From contig NZ_JBHJHQ010000003.1 of the NCBI RefSeq assembly GCF_042219825.1, positions 558,001-622,000 on the forward strand: a DNA stretch of 64,000 nt, given 5' to 3'. The notes below the pieces were generated by a model. It saw only the letters and a program-made list of their open reading frames with translations, searched no databases and was not told the origin of the DNA. This document shows, one piece after another, positions 1 through 7,803 of this stretch; positions within the stretch are counted from its first letter, which is position 1, and each line of letters opens with the position of its first letter. This DNA is from JBHJHP01 sp042219825 (GTDB lineage: Bacteria; Bacteroidota; Bacteroidia; Bacteroidales; UBA5342). Made by a program: the position numbers and the translations under genes.

Positions 1-1
1 T

Positions 2-1615
2 AAGTTATCACAGGAATATGCCGGACTTGCCAAGCTAAAACGTACACCAAAGATTCTATTAACGGTGCTTAGCAAATTACACGTCAACAAACGTCTTCGA
101 ATCTTTACAACATTGGGTATATTAATCCTCCTGATTTCAATTATCAATTATGTTCTTTTATCAACGATTGAAAAAACACGGCAGCTGCGTTACTGGGGAA
201 TTGAAAAAATTTCTGGTGCTAAAAGATTCCATTTATTGCTTAAAAACTCAACTTCTGCTTTAATCTACTCTTTTATAGCCGGTATCATTACACTCGGATT
301 GTTTAAACTTACACAGCCCTACTTTCTCAATTTCGTCGGCAATGATGTGGCTTTTAATGCCAGTTTGGATTCAAATAAAATCATTCCCGCGGTAATACTA
401 TGCTTATTATCTGTCATTTTACTGTCAACATTTATTAATCAATTCATTAGTGGAAAAATTAAATCAATTGAAATTCTACAAAATAAATACAGTAAAGGAA
501 GGACCGGAAAAATTGTTTTTAATTCACTGTTAACCTTCCAGTTAATAGCATTTATTGCCTTGATTTCGGCTTCAATGTTTATTCAAAAACAACTTACCTT
601 TATGCGTGAAAGCGATATTGGCTTCAACAAAGAATCTCTCATTTCAATGAATATTGCACCCGGCGATATTCATGCTTACAAGCTTTTTAAATCCGAGATA
701 TTAAGGCACTCAAACATCAAAAATGTGGCAGCGACAAACTCTCTTCCTCTGTCTGAATTTAGTACAATATATGGTGAAGTATTTACCGATAGTATAGGTA
801 ACCAGCAAATAAAAACAACAGAGTTTATCAATGTTGATAATGATTTTTTCAAAACGTTGGAAATATCCTTCATTGAGGGTCATGATTTTAAAGAAAATGC
901 CTCAAACCAATGCATTGTAAACCAAACTCTTATTGACCAACGTTGTATAACAGATCCACTGAAAGAAACAATTAAACTTGGAGGCAAAAATTATAAGATT
1001 TGTGGTGTGGTTAATGACTTTCACAACAAATCAATGCAAATGTCAATAACGCCTTTTGTGGCACACTACGCCCCTGATAAAATCTCGCATGCAATTATAC
1101 GATTTACCGGTAACCCTTCTGAAACGGTTGAATTGATGAAAAAAATGACAAAAAAATACCTCCCCGAAACCATCTTCGAATACGAATTCTTTGACCAGCG
1201 TATTAAATCGGTCTATCGCGACGAGGTAAGGTTTAGTAATATTATTAATTTGCTCACCCTGCTTTCAATTTTGATAGCTGTTCTTGGTTTGCTGGGTGTA
1301 TCCTATTTCTCTTCTTTATTAAAAATCAAAGAAATAGGTATACGTAAAGTAAACGGGGCCAAAATTTCAGAAGTGATGACCATGCTCAATAAAGACTTTG
1401 TAAAATGGGTAGTCATAGCCTTTGTTATTGCCGCCCCTATCGCCTGGTATACCATGAATAAATGGCTGGAGAACTTTGCTTACAAAACGAACCTAAGCTG
1501 GTGGATATTTGCCCTGGCAGGTTTGCTGGCTTTGGGCATAGCGTTACTGACAGTTTCGTTTCAATCCTGGAAGGCTGCAACTAAAAATCCGGTCGAAGCA
1601 TTGCGATATGAATAA
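2..1615 (+). CDS. FtsX/MacB-type ABC transporter permease (5' truncated by window)
   Basis: C-terminal part of an inner-membrane permease of the MacB/FtsX family, which typically drives mechanotransmission across the envelope rather than substrate passage. The reading frame is open from base 2, so the true start lies outside the window; the GTG at 65 is only an internal codon. Visible parts are the end of the first FtsX half with several hydrophobic segments, a membrane segment near 535-590 nt, a periplasmic MacB_PCD-like domain and a final FtsX core with the conserved stretch KEIGIRKVNGAKISEV. It ends in PVEALRYE. It lies upstream of a second, homologous permease, and 119 bases of its 3' end are identical to that gene. 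No ABC ATPase is visible; it is probably upstream. Family assignment is firm, substrate unknown. Confidence 0.9.
   Translation, partial: KLSQEYAGLAKLKRTPKILLTVLSKLHVNKRLRIFTTLGILILLISIINYVLLSTIEKTRQLRYWGIEKISGAKRFHLLLKNSTSALIYSFIAGIITLGLFKLTQPYFLNFVGNDVAFNASLDSNKIIPAVILCLLSVILLSTFINQFISGKIKSIEILQNKYSKGRTGKIVFNSLLTFQLIAFIALISASMFIQKQLTFMRESDIGFNKESLISMNIAPGDIHAYKLFKSEILRHSNIKNVAATNSLPLSEFSTIYGEVFTDSIGNQQIKTTEFINVDNDFFKTLEISFIEGHDFKENASNQCIVNQTLIDQRCITDPLKETIKLGGKNYKICGVVNDFHNKSMQMSITPFVAHYAPDKISHAIIRFTGNPSETVELMKKMTKKYLPETIFEYEFFDQRIKSVYRDEVRFSNIINLLTLLSILIAVLGLLGVSYFSSLLKIKEIGIRKVNGAKISEVMTMLNKDFVKWVVIAFVIAAPIAWYTMNKWLENFAYKTNLSWWIFALAGLLALGIALLTVSFQSWKAATKNPVEALRYE
1472..1590 (+). repeat. 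119-bp direct repeat, copy 1 (permease 3' end)
   Basis: Base-for-base identical to 3911-4029 by direct comparison, while flanking coding sequence has diverged. It encodes the last transmembrane helix and the W-KAATKNP tail of the FtsX core. Confidence 0.95.
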
Positions 1616-1693
1616 TTAGAGCTTAAATAATTCCTTCTTATGAGGAATAATGAAATTGAGTAATAAAACCAGAGACATATTAAAATTTACATC

Positions 1694-4054
1694 ATGGCAT
1701 TACATAATATTAGAACGGCATACAGAAGTTTAATGAAAAACAAATTGATTTCTTTGATAAATATCATAGGCTTCGGATTTGGTATTTCTGTATGCCTTGC
1801 TTTGACTATTTATGTATTGAATGAGTTTTCCTATGACAGGTTTCACCAAAATTATAATAATATATACAGATTGGTGGATGATAAAAACTCAAGCAGGATA
1901 GATTACCGGGTAAAAGATATTTTGTCTTCAAATTTTGCAGAAGTAGAGGACGCCTGTATCAGTCAGAGACTGGATATGCAATTACCGGTCAGGGTGAATG
2001 ATCAGGGATTTTACCTGAATGATATCATGTCGGTTGACAATAATTTTTTTAAAACGTTTTCCTTCGTCTTTAAAGAAGGTGACCCAAAACATGCTTTTAA
2101 AAATATCAATTCAGCAGTCATAACAGAAAGTACTGCTGAAAGGATTTTTGGAAATGAAGATCCAATGGGCAAAGAGATCATAATTAATGCAAAAAATGAA
2201 CCTGTCACCATATCAGGTATTTTATACGACTTCCCTGAAAATTCAAGTATCTACGCCGATCTGCTTGTAAATGCCCAAAATAGTAAATTCAAATTTGCAT
2301 TTGGAGCAAGAAGTTTAGAAGACCAAAGTTCGTATCGATGGCCATTTACCATTTACGTTCAACTAAGTAGAAATACAGATGTCGCAGCTTTTGCACAAAA
2401 GCTTCAGAATAACGATATATATAAACGTTATGTTGAATCGCTAACTTTGCTACCATTAAAAGATATCTACCTCAGAGACCACACTACCGGCAAAGGGAGT
2501 GCAACAAAAAAAGGAAATCTGGCTGTGATAAAACTATTATCAGGCATAGCCCTGATTATACTGGTGCTTTCATTAATAAATTATATGAATCTGACGGTTT
2601 CCCGATATTCGATGCAATTTCGGCAAATATCTGTCAGGAAAATACTTGGTGCAACCCTAAAAAACTTGAAATTCCAATTTATTGCTGAATCACTATTATT
2701 GACTTCTATTGCACTGGCAATTGGTGTATTTATATTATTCCTGATGAGCCCTTTGTATTACATGCTTTTTAACGGAGATTTCAGTTTGAGGATACTCTGG
2801 TCCTTCCCAACAGGTTTGATCATTATTTCAGCATTCTTTATTTTGGGTTTACTAAGTGGTATCGGGTGCTTTATGATGGTGAAATATTTGAAGAATACCC
2901 CGTCGATTAATTCCAATATGTTGCCATTAAAAGGGGACAGTCACGTTAAACAGGCCCTTGCCATTTTTCAATTTGCTGCTTCTATTGTATTGATAATTTG
3001 TATCTCTGTGATTACAAGACAAATCGATTATGTAAAACATAAAGACCCGGGATTTAAATCAGATCAGCTTTTAAACATTACCTTGCCAAACATAAATTCT
3101 CAGGATTATTCAAAAGCACTTGTATTTTTTGACCGATTAAAGTCTTCCCCTTATATAAATAGTATTACAGCCTCTGAAGGTACCCCGGGGGATGTTGGCT
3201 CTCATGCATCTCCAAACATCGCTGATAAACCCGATAAGAATATGGCTGTTTCTTATATTAGAGCAGATACATCTTTCTTAAAAACTTTTGACTTAAAAAT
3301 TATAAAAGGAAGGGATTTAATGCCTGGCGATTATGGCAATGTTTGTATGATAAACAAATCGGCCTACGAATATTTTGAATGGAATGATCTGGATAATAAG
3401 AAATTTAACAATTGGAGGCCGGAAGGATTTAAAATTATAGCTGTTGTAAATGATTTTAATTTTAGCTCGTTACATGAAGCGATTGCACCTCTTTGCATCG
3501 TTTTTACCGACACCAGACCAACCAATTTGAGTGTTCAGTTGGGAGGAGGGTCCATAAATCCAGCTATGGAATATATAAAAAGCGAATGGAAAAGTTTGCT
3601 ACCCCAGTATCCTTTAACATATGAATTTTATGATGATTGGTTCCAAAAGCAATATATACAGGAAGAACAACTTGCAAAATCCATTGGCATTTTTGCCATC
3701 ATTGCAATTGTAATATCCTGTTCCGGGATTTTAGGTCTGGTTATTTTTTCTTCCCAGCGGCGGATCAAAGAAATTGGCATTCGCAAAGTAAATGGTGCTA
3801 AAATCTCAGAAGTGATGGTCATGCTTAACAAAAATTTTATCAAATGGGTAGCAATTGCTTTTATTCTTGCTACGCCAATAGCATGGTATACCATGAATAA
3901 ATGGTTGGATAACTTTGCTTACAAAACGAACCTAAGCTGGTGGATATTTGCCCTGGCAGGTTTGCTGGCTTTGGGCATAGCGTTACTGACAGTTTCGTTT
4001 CAATCCTGGAAGGCTGCAACTAAAAATCCTATTGAAAGTTTGAGATATGAATAA
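1694..4054 (+). CDS. FtsX/MacB-type ABC transporter permease, full length
   Basis: A 786-residue inner-membrane permease with the usual duplicated layout: N-terminal membrane helix (about 19-42), MacB_PCD periplasmic domain (to about 245), FtsX core with three helices (about 270-400), another helix near 425-445, second periplasmic domain (to about 660) and a C-terminal FtsX core. The ATG at 1694 gives the standard MALHNIRTAYRSLMKNK beginning. It follows the first permease by 78 bases, so co-transcription is likely. The last 40 codons are almost identical in DNA to the upstream gene (119 bases without mismatch), which suggests gene conversion. Members of this family work with a MacB-like ATPase, an HlyD adaptor and TolC; an HlyD/TolC pair is 11 kb away. 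Substrate unknown. Confidence 0.92.
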   Translation: MALHNIRTAYRSLMKNKLISLINIIGFGFGISVCLALTIYVLNEFSYDRFHQNYNNIYRLVDDKNSSRIDYRVKDILSSNFAEVEDACISQRLDMQLPVRVNDQGFYLNDIMSVDNNFFKTFSFVFKEGDPKHAFKNINSAVITESTAERIFGNEDPMGKEIIINAKNEPVTISGILYDFPENSSIYADLLVNAQNSKFKFAFGARSLEDQSSYRWPFTIYVQLSRNTDVAAFAQKLQNNDIYKRYVESLTLLPLKDIYLRDHTTGKGSATKKGNLAVIKLLSGIALIILVLSLINYMNLTVSRYSMQFRQISVRKILGATLKNLKFQFIAESLLLTSIALAIGVFILFLMSPLYYMLFNGDFSLRILWSFPTGLIIISAFFILGLLSGIGCFMMVKYLKNTPSINSNMLPLKGDSHVKQALAIFQFAASIVLIICISVITRQIDYVKHKDPGFKSDQLLNITLPNINSQDYSKALVFFDRLKSSPYINSITASEGTPGDVGSHASPNIADKPDKNMAVSYIRADTSFLKTFDLKIIKGRDLMPGDYGNVCMINKSAYEYFEWNDLDNKKFNNWRPEGFKIIAVVNDFNFSSLHEAIAPLCIVFTDTRPTNLSVQLGGGSINPAMEYIKSEWKSLLPQYPLTYEFYDDWFQKQYIQEEQLAKSIGIFAIIAIVISCSGILGLVIFSSQRRIKEIGIRKVNGAKISEVMVMLNKNFIKWVAIAFILATPIAWYTMNKWLDNFAYKTNLSWWIFALAGLLALGIALLTVSFQSWKAATKNPIESLRYE
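3911..4029 (+). repeat. 119-bp direct repeat, copy 2 (permease 3' end)
   Basis: Second copy of the identical 119-base tract at the 3' end of the second permease. Identity begins after GGA(G/T) and stops at the codon following NP, so it is inside the reading frame in both genes. Confidence 0.95.
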
Positions 4055-4076
4055 AAGCAACAATAAAAAATTAACG

Positions 4077-4105
4077 TTAAAGTCCCCTTTAGGGGATTTA
4101 GGGGT
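4077..4105. repeat. 29-bp palindromic dispersed repeat, copy 1
   Basis: Contains the palindromic core CCCCTTTAGGGG followed by ATTTAGGGGT. The same 29 bases recur at 47993-48021 upstream of xylE. This copy sits exactly between the second permease and a permease-tail remnant. Short G/C-box repeats of this look are common between Bacteroidetes genes; whether it is a mobile REP-like unit is inference. Confidence 0.75.
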
Positions 4106-4109
4106 GCAG

Positions 4110-4160
4110 AGCTGGAGAGCAGCTACAAGAAATCCTGTTGAGGCACTCAGGTATGAGTGA
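4110..4160 (+). pseudogene. Remnant C-terminal tail of a third FtsX permease
   Basis: Sixteen codons plus stop read SWRAATRNPVEALRYE, matching the last residues of the two intact permeases upstream (SWKAATKNP, then VEALRYE or IESLRYE). There is no upstream reading frame, so only the tail of a former gene remains. The DNA differs from the two intact tails at many synonymous positions, so it is an independent paralogue and not a recent copy. Confidence 0.8.
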
Positions 4161-4162
4161 CG

Positions 4163-4213
4163 AAATCCTCGATAGCGAAGCGTATCGGGATCGAAGCACT
4201 TCGATATGAATAA
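4163..4213 (+). pseudogene. Second permease-tail stub interrupted by a palindromic repeat
   Basis: Ends with codons for IEALRYE and a stop (4190-4213), again the FtsX permease terminus. Just before it, AAATCC (which would encode the end of the NP pair) is followed by an imperfect inverted repeat, CGATA-GCGAAGCG-TATCG. The simplest reading is a fourth tail into which a small palindrome was inserted, or an end joined to such a repeat. Coding status is lost. Confidence 0.55.
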
Positions 4214-4290
4214 GGCTAAGCCGATAGAACAAATTGCATCCGAACCAAAATTTTGAATACCCTATAAAAGAGGCCATATTTTTTTAGTAA

Positions 4291-4335
4291 CAGCCACATC
4301 AGGTTTTGCATTTTAGCAACTACCGGATGTGGCTG
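4291..4335. repeat. Inverted repeat / hairpin, 13-bp arms
   Basis: CAGCCACATCAGG at 4291-4303 pairs with CCGGATGTGGCTG at 4323-4335 with one mismatch and a 19-base loop. There is no U-run on either side, so it is not a classical terminator. It lies in the 370-base stretch between the permease array and the serine hydrolase, which otherwise holds only the repeats and tail stubs listed here. Confidence 0.6.
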
Positions 4336-4424
4336 AATATATTTTGTATCACTAAAGATATGTGTTAATAAAATCCCTGATAATGCACATTTAGAGACTC
4401 AGATATTTATTGTCTTCAACAGTT

Positions 4425-5780
4425 TTAGTTTATTTTAAATGCGGCAACTTCGCCGCCTCCTTGTTTGAGAATTAATTTTTCAGTTTTTGAAGAATCCTTC
4501 TTTGTAAAATGGATGATAGCATCAGCTTCCGGAATAAAAAATTCATTCTCTGCTATGGCGAATAATTCCAGTTTTGACTGCCCGGTTGGCTGACAAAAAC
4601 AGCGCTTATCTTCAACTATGATATTAAAGTTGAATCCCGGACTAACTTCATAAGCTCCTTCGTAAGACTGCATAATTTCATGGGGTAAAGCAATCGTTTT
4701 TTGAATCTCCGGAATTGCATATTTTTCACCAAAAACCATGGCAATCAATTCTCTGTTAATCCGGTTTAAAGGCGTATGTTCAAAATTGGAAAGGACAATA
4801 ATACATAAATCATCATCAGGAAAACGGCTGATATTTGCCCTGAAACCATCTGTTTCTCCTGCCAATGCTATCATTTTGTGCTTGTAAACATTTACAATCC
4901 CCCAGCCATATGTAAAGTTGTTCTTATATTCGTTGAACAATAAATACCGCGATTTTTCACCAATTATTTTATCGGAATACAATGCTCTGTCCCAAAGGTA
5001 CAAATCGCCTACAGTAGAATACAAAGCACCTGATGCCTGGGCATTTGACATATCCCGGTAATGCGATTTGTGTAATTCATTATTTTGCAAAATATACCCG
5101 CCGGAAAAATTTTTAATGATATTATCCGGATGTTCAAAACCCGAGTTAAACATTTTCAGCGGTTGAAAAATATTTTCATTAATATATTTTTCGTACGACA
5201 TATTGCTCACCTTCTCAATGATATAGCCCAGCAAAATATAATTTGAATTGCTGTAAGCCGATTTTTCACCCGGGTTAAAATCCAGTTTCTTATTTTTAAC
5301 TGTGCTTATTGTTTCCGTCACATCATAATGATAAACCCTTCTGTCCCGATTATAATCCGAAAACTCAGTATGATTTGGGATCCCCGAAGTATGCGTCAGA
5401 AGATTTTTTACGGTAATTTCATCACCACGTGGATAATCCGGGATAAACCTGCTGAGTTTATCATCCAACGACAATTTATGATCTTCTGATAGCTTCATAA
5501 TTGCCACAGCTGTAAATCCCTTGGTTAATGAGCCTATTCTGAATTTTGTTTCTGCAACGTTGGGAATGCAGAATTCGTAACTGGCCAATCCATAAGCGTT
5601 ACTGGCTAAGATTTCACTCCCCTTTGCAATTAGAACAGAACCATTAAAAAGATTCATTTTTACATAGGCATTTATGTATTCATCTGTTTGTTGCTGCAGG
5701 TTTTCTTGGGCATAAAGGTTATTCATATACCCAACAAAAATGAGTGTCAGCAAAGAAAAAAAGATTTTTGTTCGATTCAT
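4425..5780 (-). CDS. Serine hydrolase of the beta-lactamase/PBP4* (AmpC-like) family, exported
   Basis: A 451-residue protein with a Sec signal peptide ending near LYAQ (residue 25). The class C beta-lactamase/DD-peptidase fold is shown by SLTK (SxxK nucleophile motif), YSN (YxN motif), THTSGIP after the first helix and a C-terminal extension of about 100 residues as in Bacteroidetes members. The third motif appears as AGETDGF rather than KTG or HxG, so specificity is probably esterase- or peptidase-like, not antibiotic hydrolysis. It is convergent with the permease array and divergent from the LytS/LytTR pair. ATG at 5780 gives a proper signal peptide. Physiological substrate unknown. Confidence 0.9.
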   Translation of the reverse strand: MNRTKIFFSLLTLIFVGYMNNLYAQENLQQQTDEYINAYVKMNLFNGSVLIAKGSEILASNAYGLASYEFCIPNVAETKFRIGSLTKGFTAVAIMKLSEDHKLSLDDKLSRFIPDYPRGDEITVKNLLTHTSGIPNHTEFSDYNRDRRVYHYDVTETISTVKNKKLDFNPGEKSAYSNSNYILLGYIIEKVSNMSYEKYINENIFQPLKMFNSGFEHPDNIIKNFSGGYILQNNELHKSHYRDMSNAQASGALYSTVGDLYLWDRALYSDKIIGEKSRYLLFNEYKNNFTYGWGIVNVYKHKMIALAGETDGFRANISRFPDDDLCIIVLSNFEHTPLNRINRELIAMVFGEKYAIPEIQKTIALPHEIMQSYEGAYEVSPGFNFNIIVEDKRCFCQPTGQSKLELFAIAENEFFIPEADAIIHFTKKDSSKTEKLILKQGGGEVAAFKIN

Positions 5781-5914
5781 GGTTATTCATTTTTGACTTT
5801 AAATTGAGTTCAAATCAACGATTCTTTGCAGCTTTAAACAAATTATTTATTCCAATGATACCGGGTCCTGTTTGAACTGCATTTACAAACATATATGCGT
5901 GTTATATTGAATAT

Positions 5915-5946
5915 TTGACCGTTCACATAGAATGACTTATATTTTG
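5915..5946 (+). promoter_or_regulatory. Possible Bacteroidetes-type promoter for the LytS/LytTR operon
   Basis: TTG at 5915-5917 and TATATTTTG at 5938-5946, separated by 20 bases. This approximates the TTTG / TAnnTTTG pattern with one extra T. It lies 50 bases before the kinase start. Weak evidence. Confidence 0.28.
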
Positions 5947-5995
5947 AATAAATAATTCTTATTAATCACAGCTATTATTTACCTTTAAAACCAGC

Positions 5996-7036
5996 ATGAA
6001 AAATAGTAGCATCAAATACGTTGAACTAACAGTGCATTCCTTATGCTGGATAGGAGCTACATTTTTATTTATCCATTTTAATGCGCTGACTTTTCATTAT
6101 CTGAATGGTAATTTGATGGATGTTCCCATCATTTTGGGAACTGTCATAAATATGGTTTTATTCTATTTGAACCTGCTTTATTTATTTCCAAAATTCAAAT
6201 CGGGTAAACTTTCGCTTATTGGATATGTTTCACTAATTTCTGTTAGCCTGATAATACTTAGTGTCCTCGAAAATGCCTTTGACTTTTTATTTGCAAAACA
6301 AATCTTGCCGGACATACGTGTTGTGCCTCAAACCGGAGAAATAATTGTCACATCTCTTATCAATTTATCTTTCATGGTGCTATCCATTTTATACGCCATA
6401 ATAAAAGACTGGATTAACAATGAAATTGTAAAACGAAAACTTGCTGAAGAAAACCTGAAATTGGAACTTAACTATCTTAAGTCACAAATAAGTCCGCATT
6501 TTTTATTCAATTCGCTTAATAACTTGTTTTCTGTCGCTTTAAAAAATAATGATTCCGAAACGGCTTCGGGCCTGGCAAAACTTTCAACTTTAATGCGGTT
6601 TATGCTGGACAAATCTGATAAGTCGATCGTTAAACTTACCGAAGAAATTGAATATCTCAAAAGTTATATCGAACTTCAGAAATTACGCTTTATGGAAGAC
6701 GATAATATTGAAGTATCGTTCAAAATAAAAGGTGATACCCAGCGGTTTAACATCCCTCCTTTTTTGCTGATCAATTTTGTTGAAAATGCGTTCAAGCACG
6801 GGATTGACTATAAAAAATCCTCCAAAATAAATATCCTCATTAGTATAGTAAACGATGTGCTGAACTTTACCGTAGAAAATACAAATCATACCTCAAAAAA
6901 AGGAGAAGCTAAAAAGAAGATTGGATTGATCAACGTTAAAAAAAGGCTGGATTTAATATATCGGGATAATTATGATTTAATTATAGAATTTGATAAGCAA
7001 ACGTACAGTGTTAAACTAAAAATAAAAAGTCTGTAA
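5996..7036 (+). CDS. LytS-type sensor histidine kinase
   Basis: A 346-residue inner-membrane kinase. About four hydrophobic segments lie in residues 10-135, followed by a short coiled stretch and the His_kinase domain with phospho-acceptor His168 in SQISPHFLFNSLNN. The ATP lid region follows, with N264 in INFVENAFKHG and the G-rich KKIGLINVKKRL end. It has no large sensory domain, so the signal is probably membrane-derived. Its stop codon overlaps the start of the next gene by one base (TAATG), so the two are translationally coupled and form a pair. The target is unknown; nearby candidates are the serine hydrolase and permeases. Confidence 0.92.
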   Translation: MKNSSIKYVELTVHSLCWIGATFLFIHFNALTFHYLNGNLMDVPIILGTVINMVLFYLNLLYLFPKFKSGKLSLIGYVSLISVSLIILSVLENAFDFLFAKQILPDIRVVPQTGEIIVTSLINLSFMVLSILYAIIKDWINNEIVKRKLAEENLKLELNYLKSQISPHFLFNSLNNLFSVALKNNDSETASGLAKLSTLMRFMLDKSDKSIVKLTEEIEYLKSYIELQKLRFMEDDNIEVSFKIKGDTQRFNIPPFLLINFVENAFKHGIDYKKSSKINILISIVNDVLNFTVENTNHTSKKGEAKKKIGLINVKKRLDLIYRDNYDLIIEFDKQTYSVKLKIKSL

Positions 7037-7746
7037 TGATTTGTATCGCAGTTGACGATGAACCGAGGGCGCTGGACATAATTGAAAACTATGCTGGTAA
7101 AATAGACTTCCTTCAATTAGTTAATAAATTCAGAAATCCGCTGGAAGCCATCAGTTTTTTGTCTGAAAATGACTGTGACCTTGTTTTTCTGGATATTAAC
7201 ATGCCGGATATTACCGGGACTGAATTATTGAAAGTATTAAAGAACAGCCCAATGGTAATTTTCACAACCGCTTATTCAGAATATGCTGTTGAAAGTTATG
7301 AACTGGACGCCATAGATTATTTGCTGAAACCTTTTGAATTTGACCGTTTTTTAAAATCTGTCCTGAAAGCAAAAGAGAAATTAAACGTATCAGATCGTAA
7401 TCAATCATCTACGATGCAACGATCCAATGTTCCGGAAGATATCATTCAAATAAAAAGCGGCAAGGAAATTTATCAGGTAAAAATACGTGAAATAGAATAC
7501 ATTGAAGGATTGGGAAATTATATTAACGTGATGGTGAATAATACCAAATTAATCGTTTATACCAGCCTGAAAGAATTTTTGGCAAAGCTGCCTGAACAAG
7601 AATTTATACGAATCCATAAGTCATATATCGTTCCTGTCAGAAAAATAAAATCATTTGAAAATCATCAGGTAAAACTGGATAATAAAACCCTTCCAATTGG
7701 TAAAAATTATCGTGAAAGTTTTAGCAGGCGGATGAAAAAATCTTAG
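7036..7746 (+). CDS. LytTR-family response regulator
   Basis: A 236-residue cytoplasmic regulator. The receiver domain (1-115) has acidic residues D7/D8, phospho-acceptor Asp53 in FLDINMPD, T78 region and Lys98 in LLKPF. A linker is followed by a LytTR DNA-binding domain (about 140-236) with IEYIEGLGNYINV and FIRIHKSYIVPV. It shares a one-base overlap with its kinase. LytTR regulators normally bind pairs of direct repeats upstream of exported-protein or transporter genes; no site was identified here. Confidence 0.93.
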   Translation: MICIAVDDEPRALDIIENYAGKIDFLQLVNKFRNPLEAISFLSENDCDLVFLDINMPDITGTELLKVLKNSPMVIFTTAYSEYAVESYELDAIDYLLKPFEFDRFLKSVLKAKEKLNVSDRNQSSTMQRSNVPEDIIQIKSGKEIYQVKIREIEYIEGLGNYINVMVNNTKLIVYTSLKEFLAKLPEQEFIRIHKSYIVPVRKIKSFENHQVKLDNKTLPIGKNYRESFSRRMKKS

Positions 7747-7755
7747 ACAGAAAAA

Positions 7756-7788
7756 AGTCAGGGCCTCACCTGAAGTGAGACCCTGACT
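7756..7788. terminator. Bidirectional hairpin between convergent genes (GAGGGCTTC family)
   Basis: 14-base arms AGTCAGGGCCTCAC and GTGAGACCCTGACT with one C/A mismatch and a 5-base loop. It lies between the LytTR regulator and the convergent dcp gene. There is an A-run before it, giving U's for the minus-strand transcript. One of four look-alike hairpins in the window. Confidence 0.7.
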
Positions 7789-7803
7789 AAACTGATTAAA
7801 GTT

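Noticed and set aside
65..1615. GTG at 65 as the true start of the first permease
   Set aside because: The frame is open to the window edge and the family needs a first periplasmic domain of about 250 residues upstream.
4077..4105. The 29-base repeat as a CRISPR repeat
   Set aside because: Only two distant copies, no spacers and no cas genes.
4425..5780. Antibiotic-resistance beta-lactamase (AmpC)
   Set aside because: The SxxK and YxN motifs are present but the KTG box is not; a C-terminal extension and Bacteroidetes context fit a general serine hydrolase.
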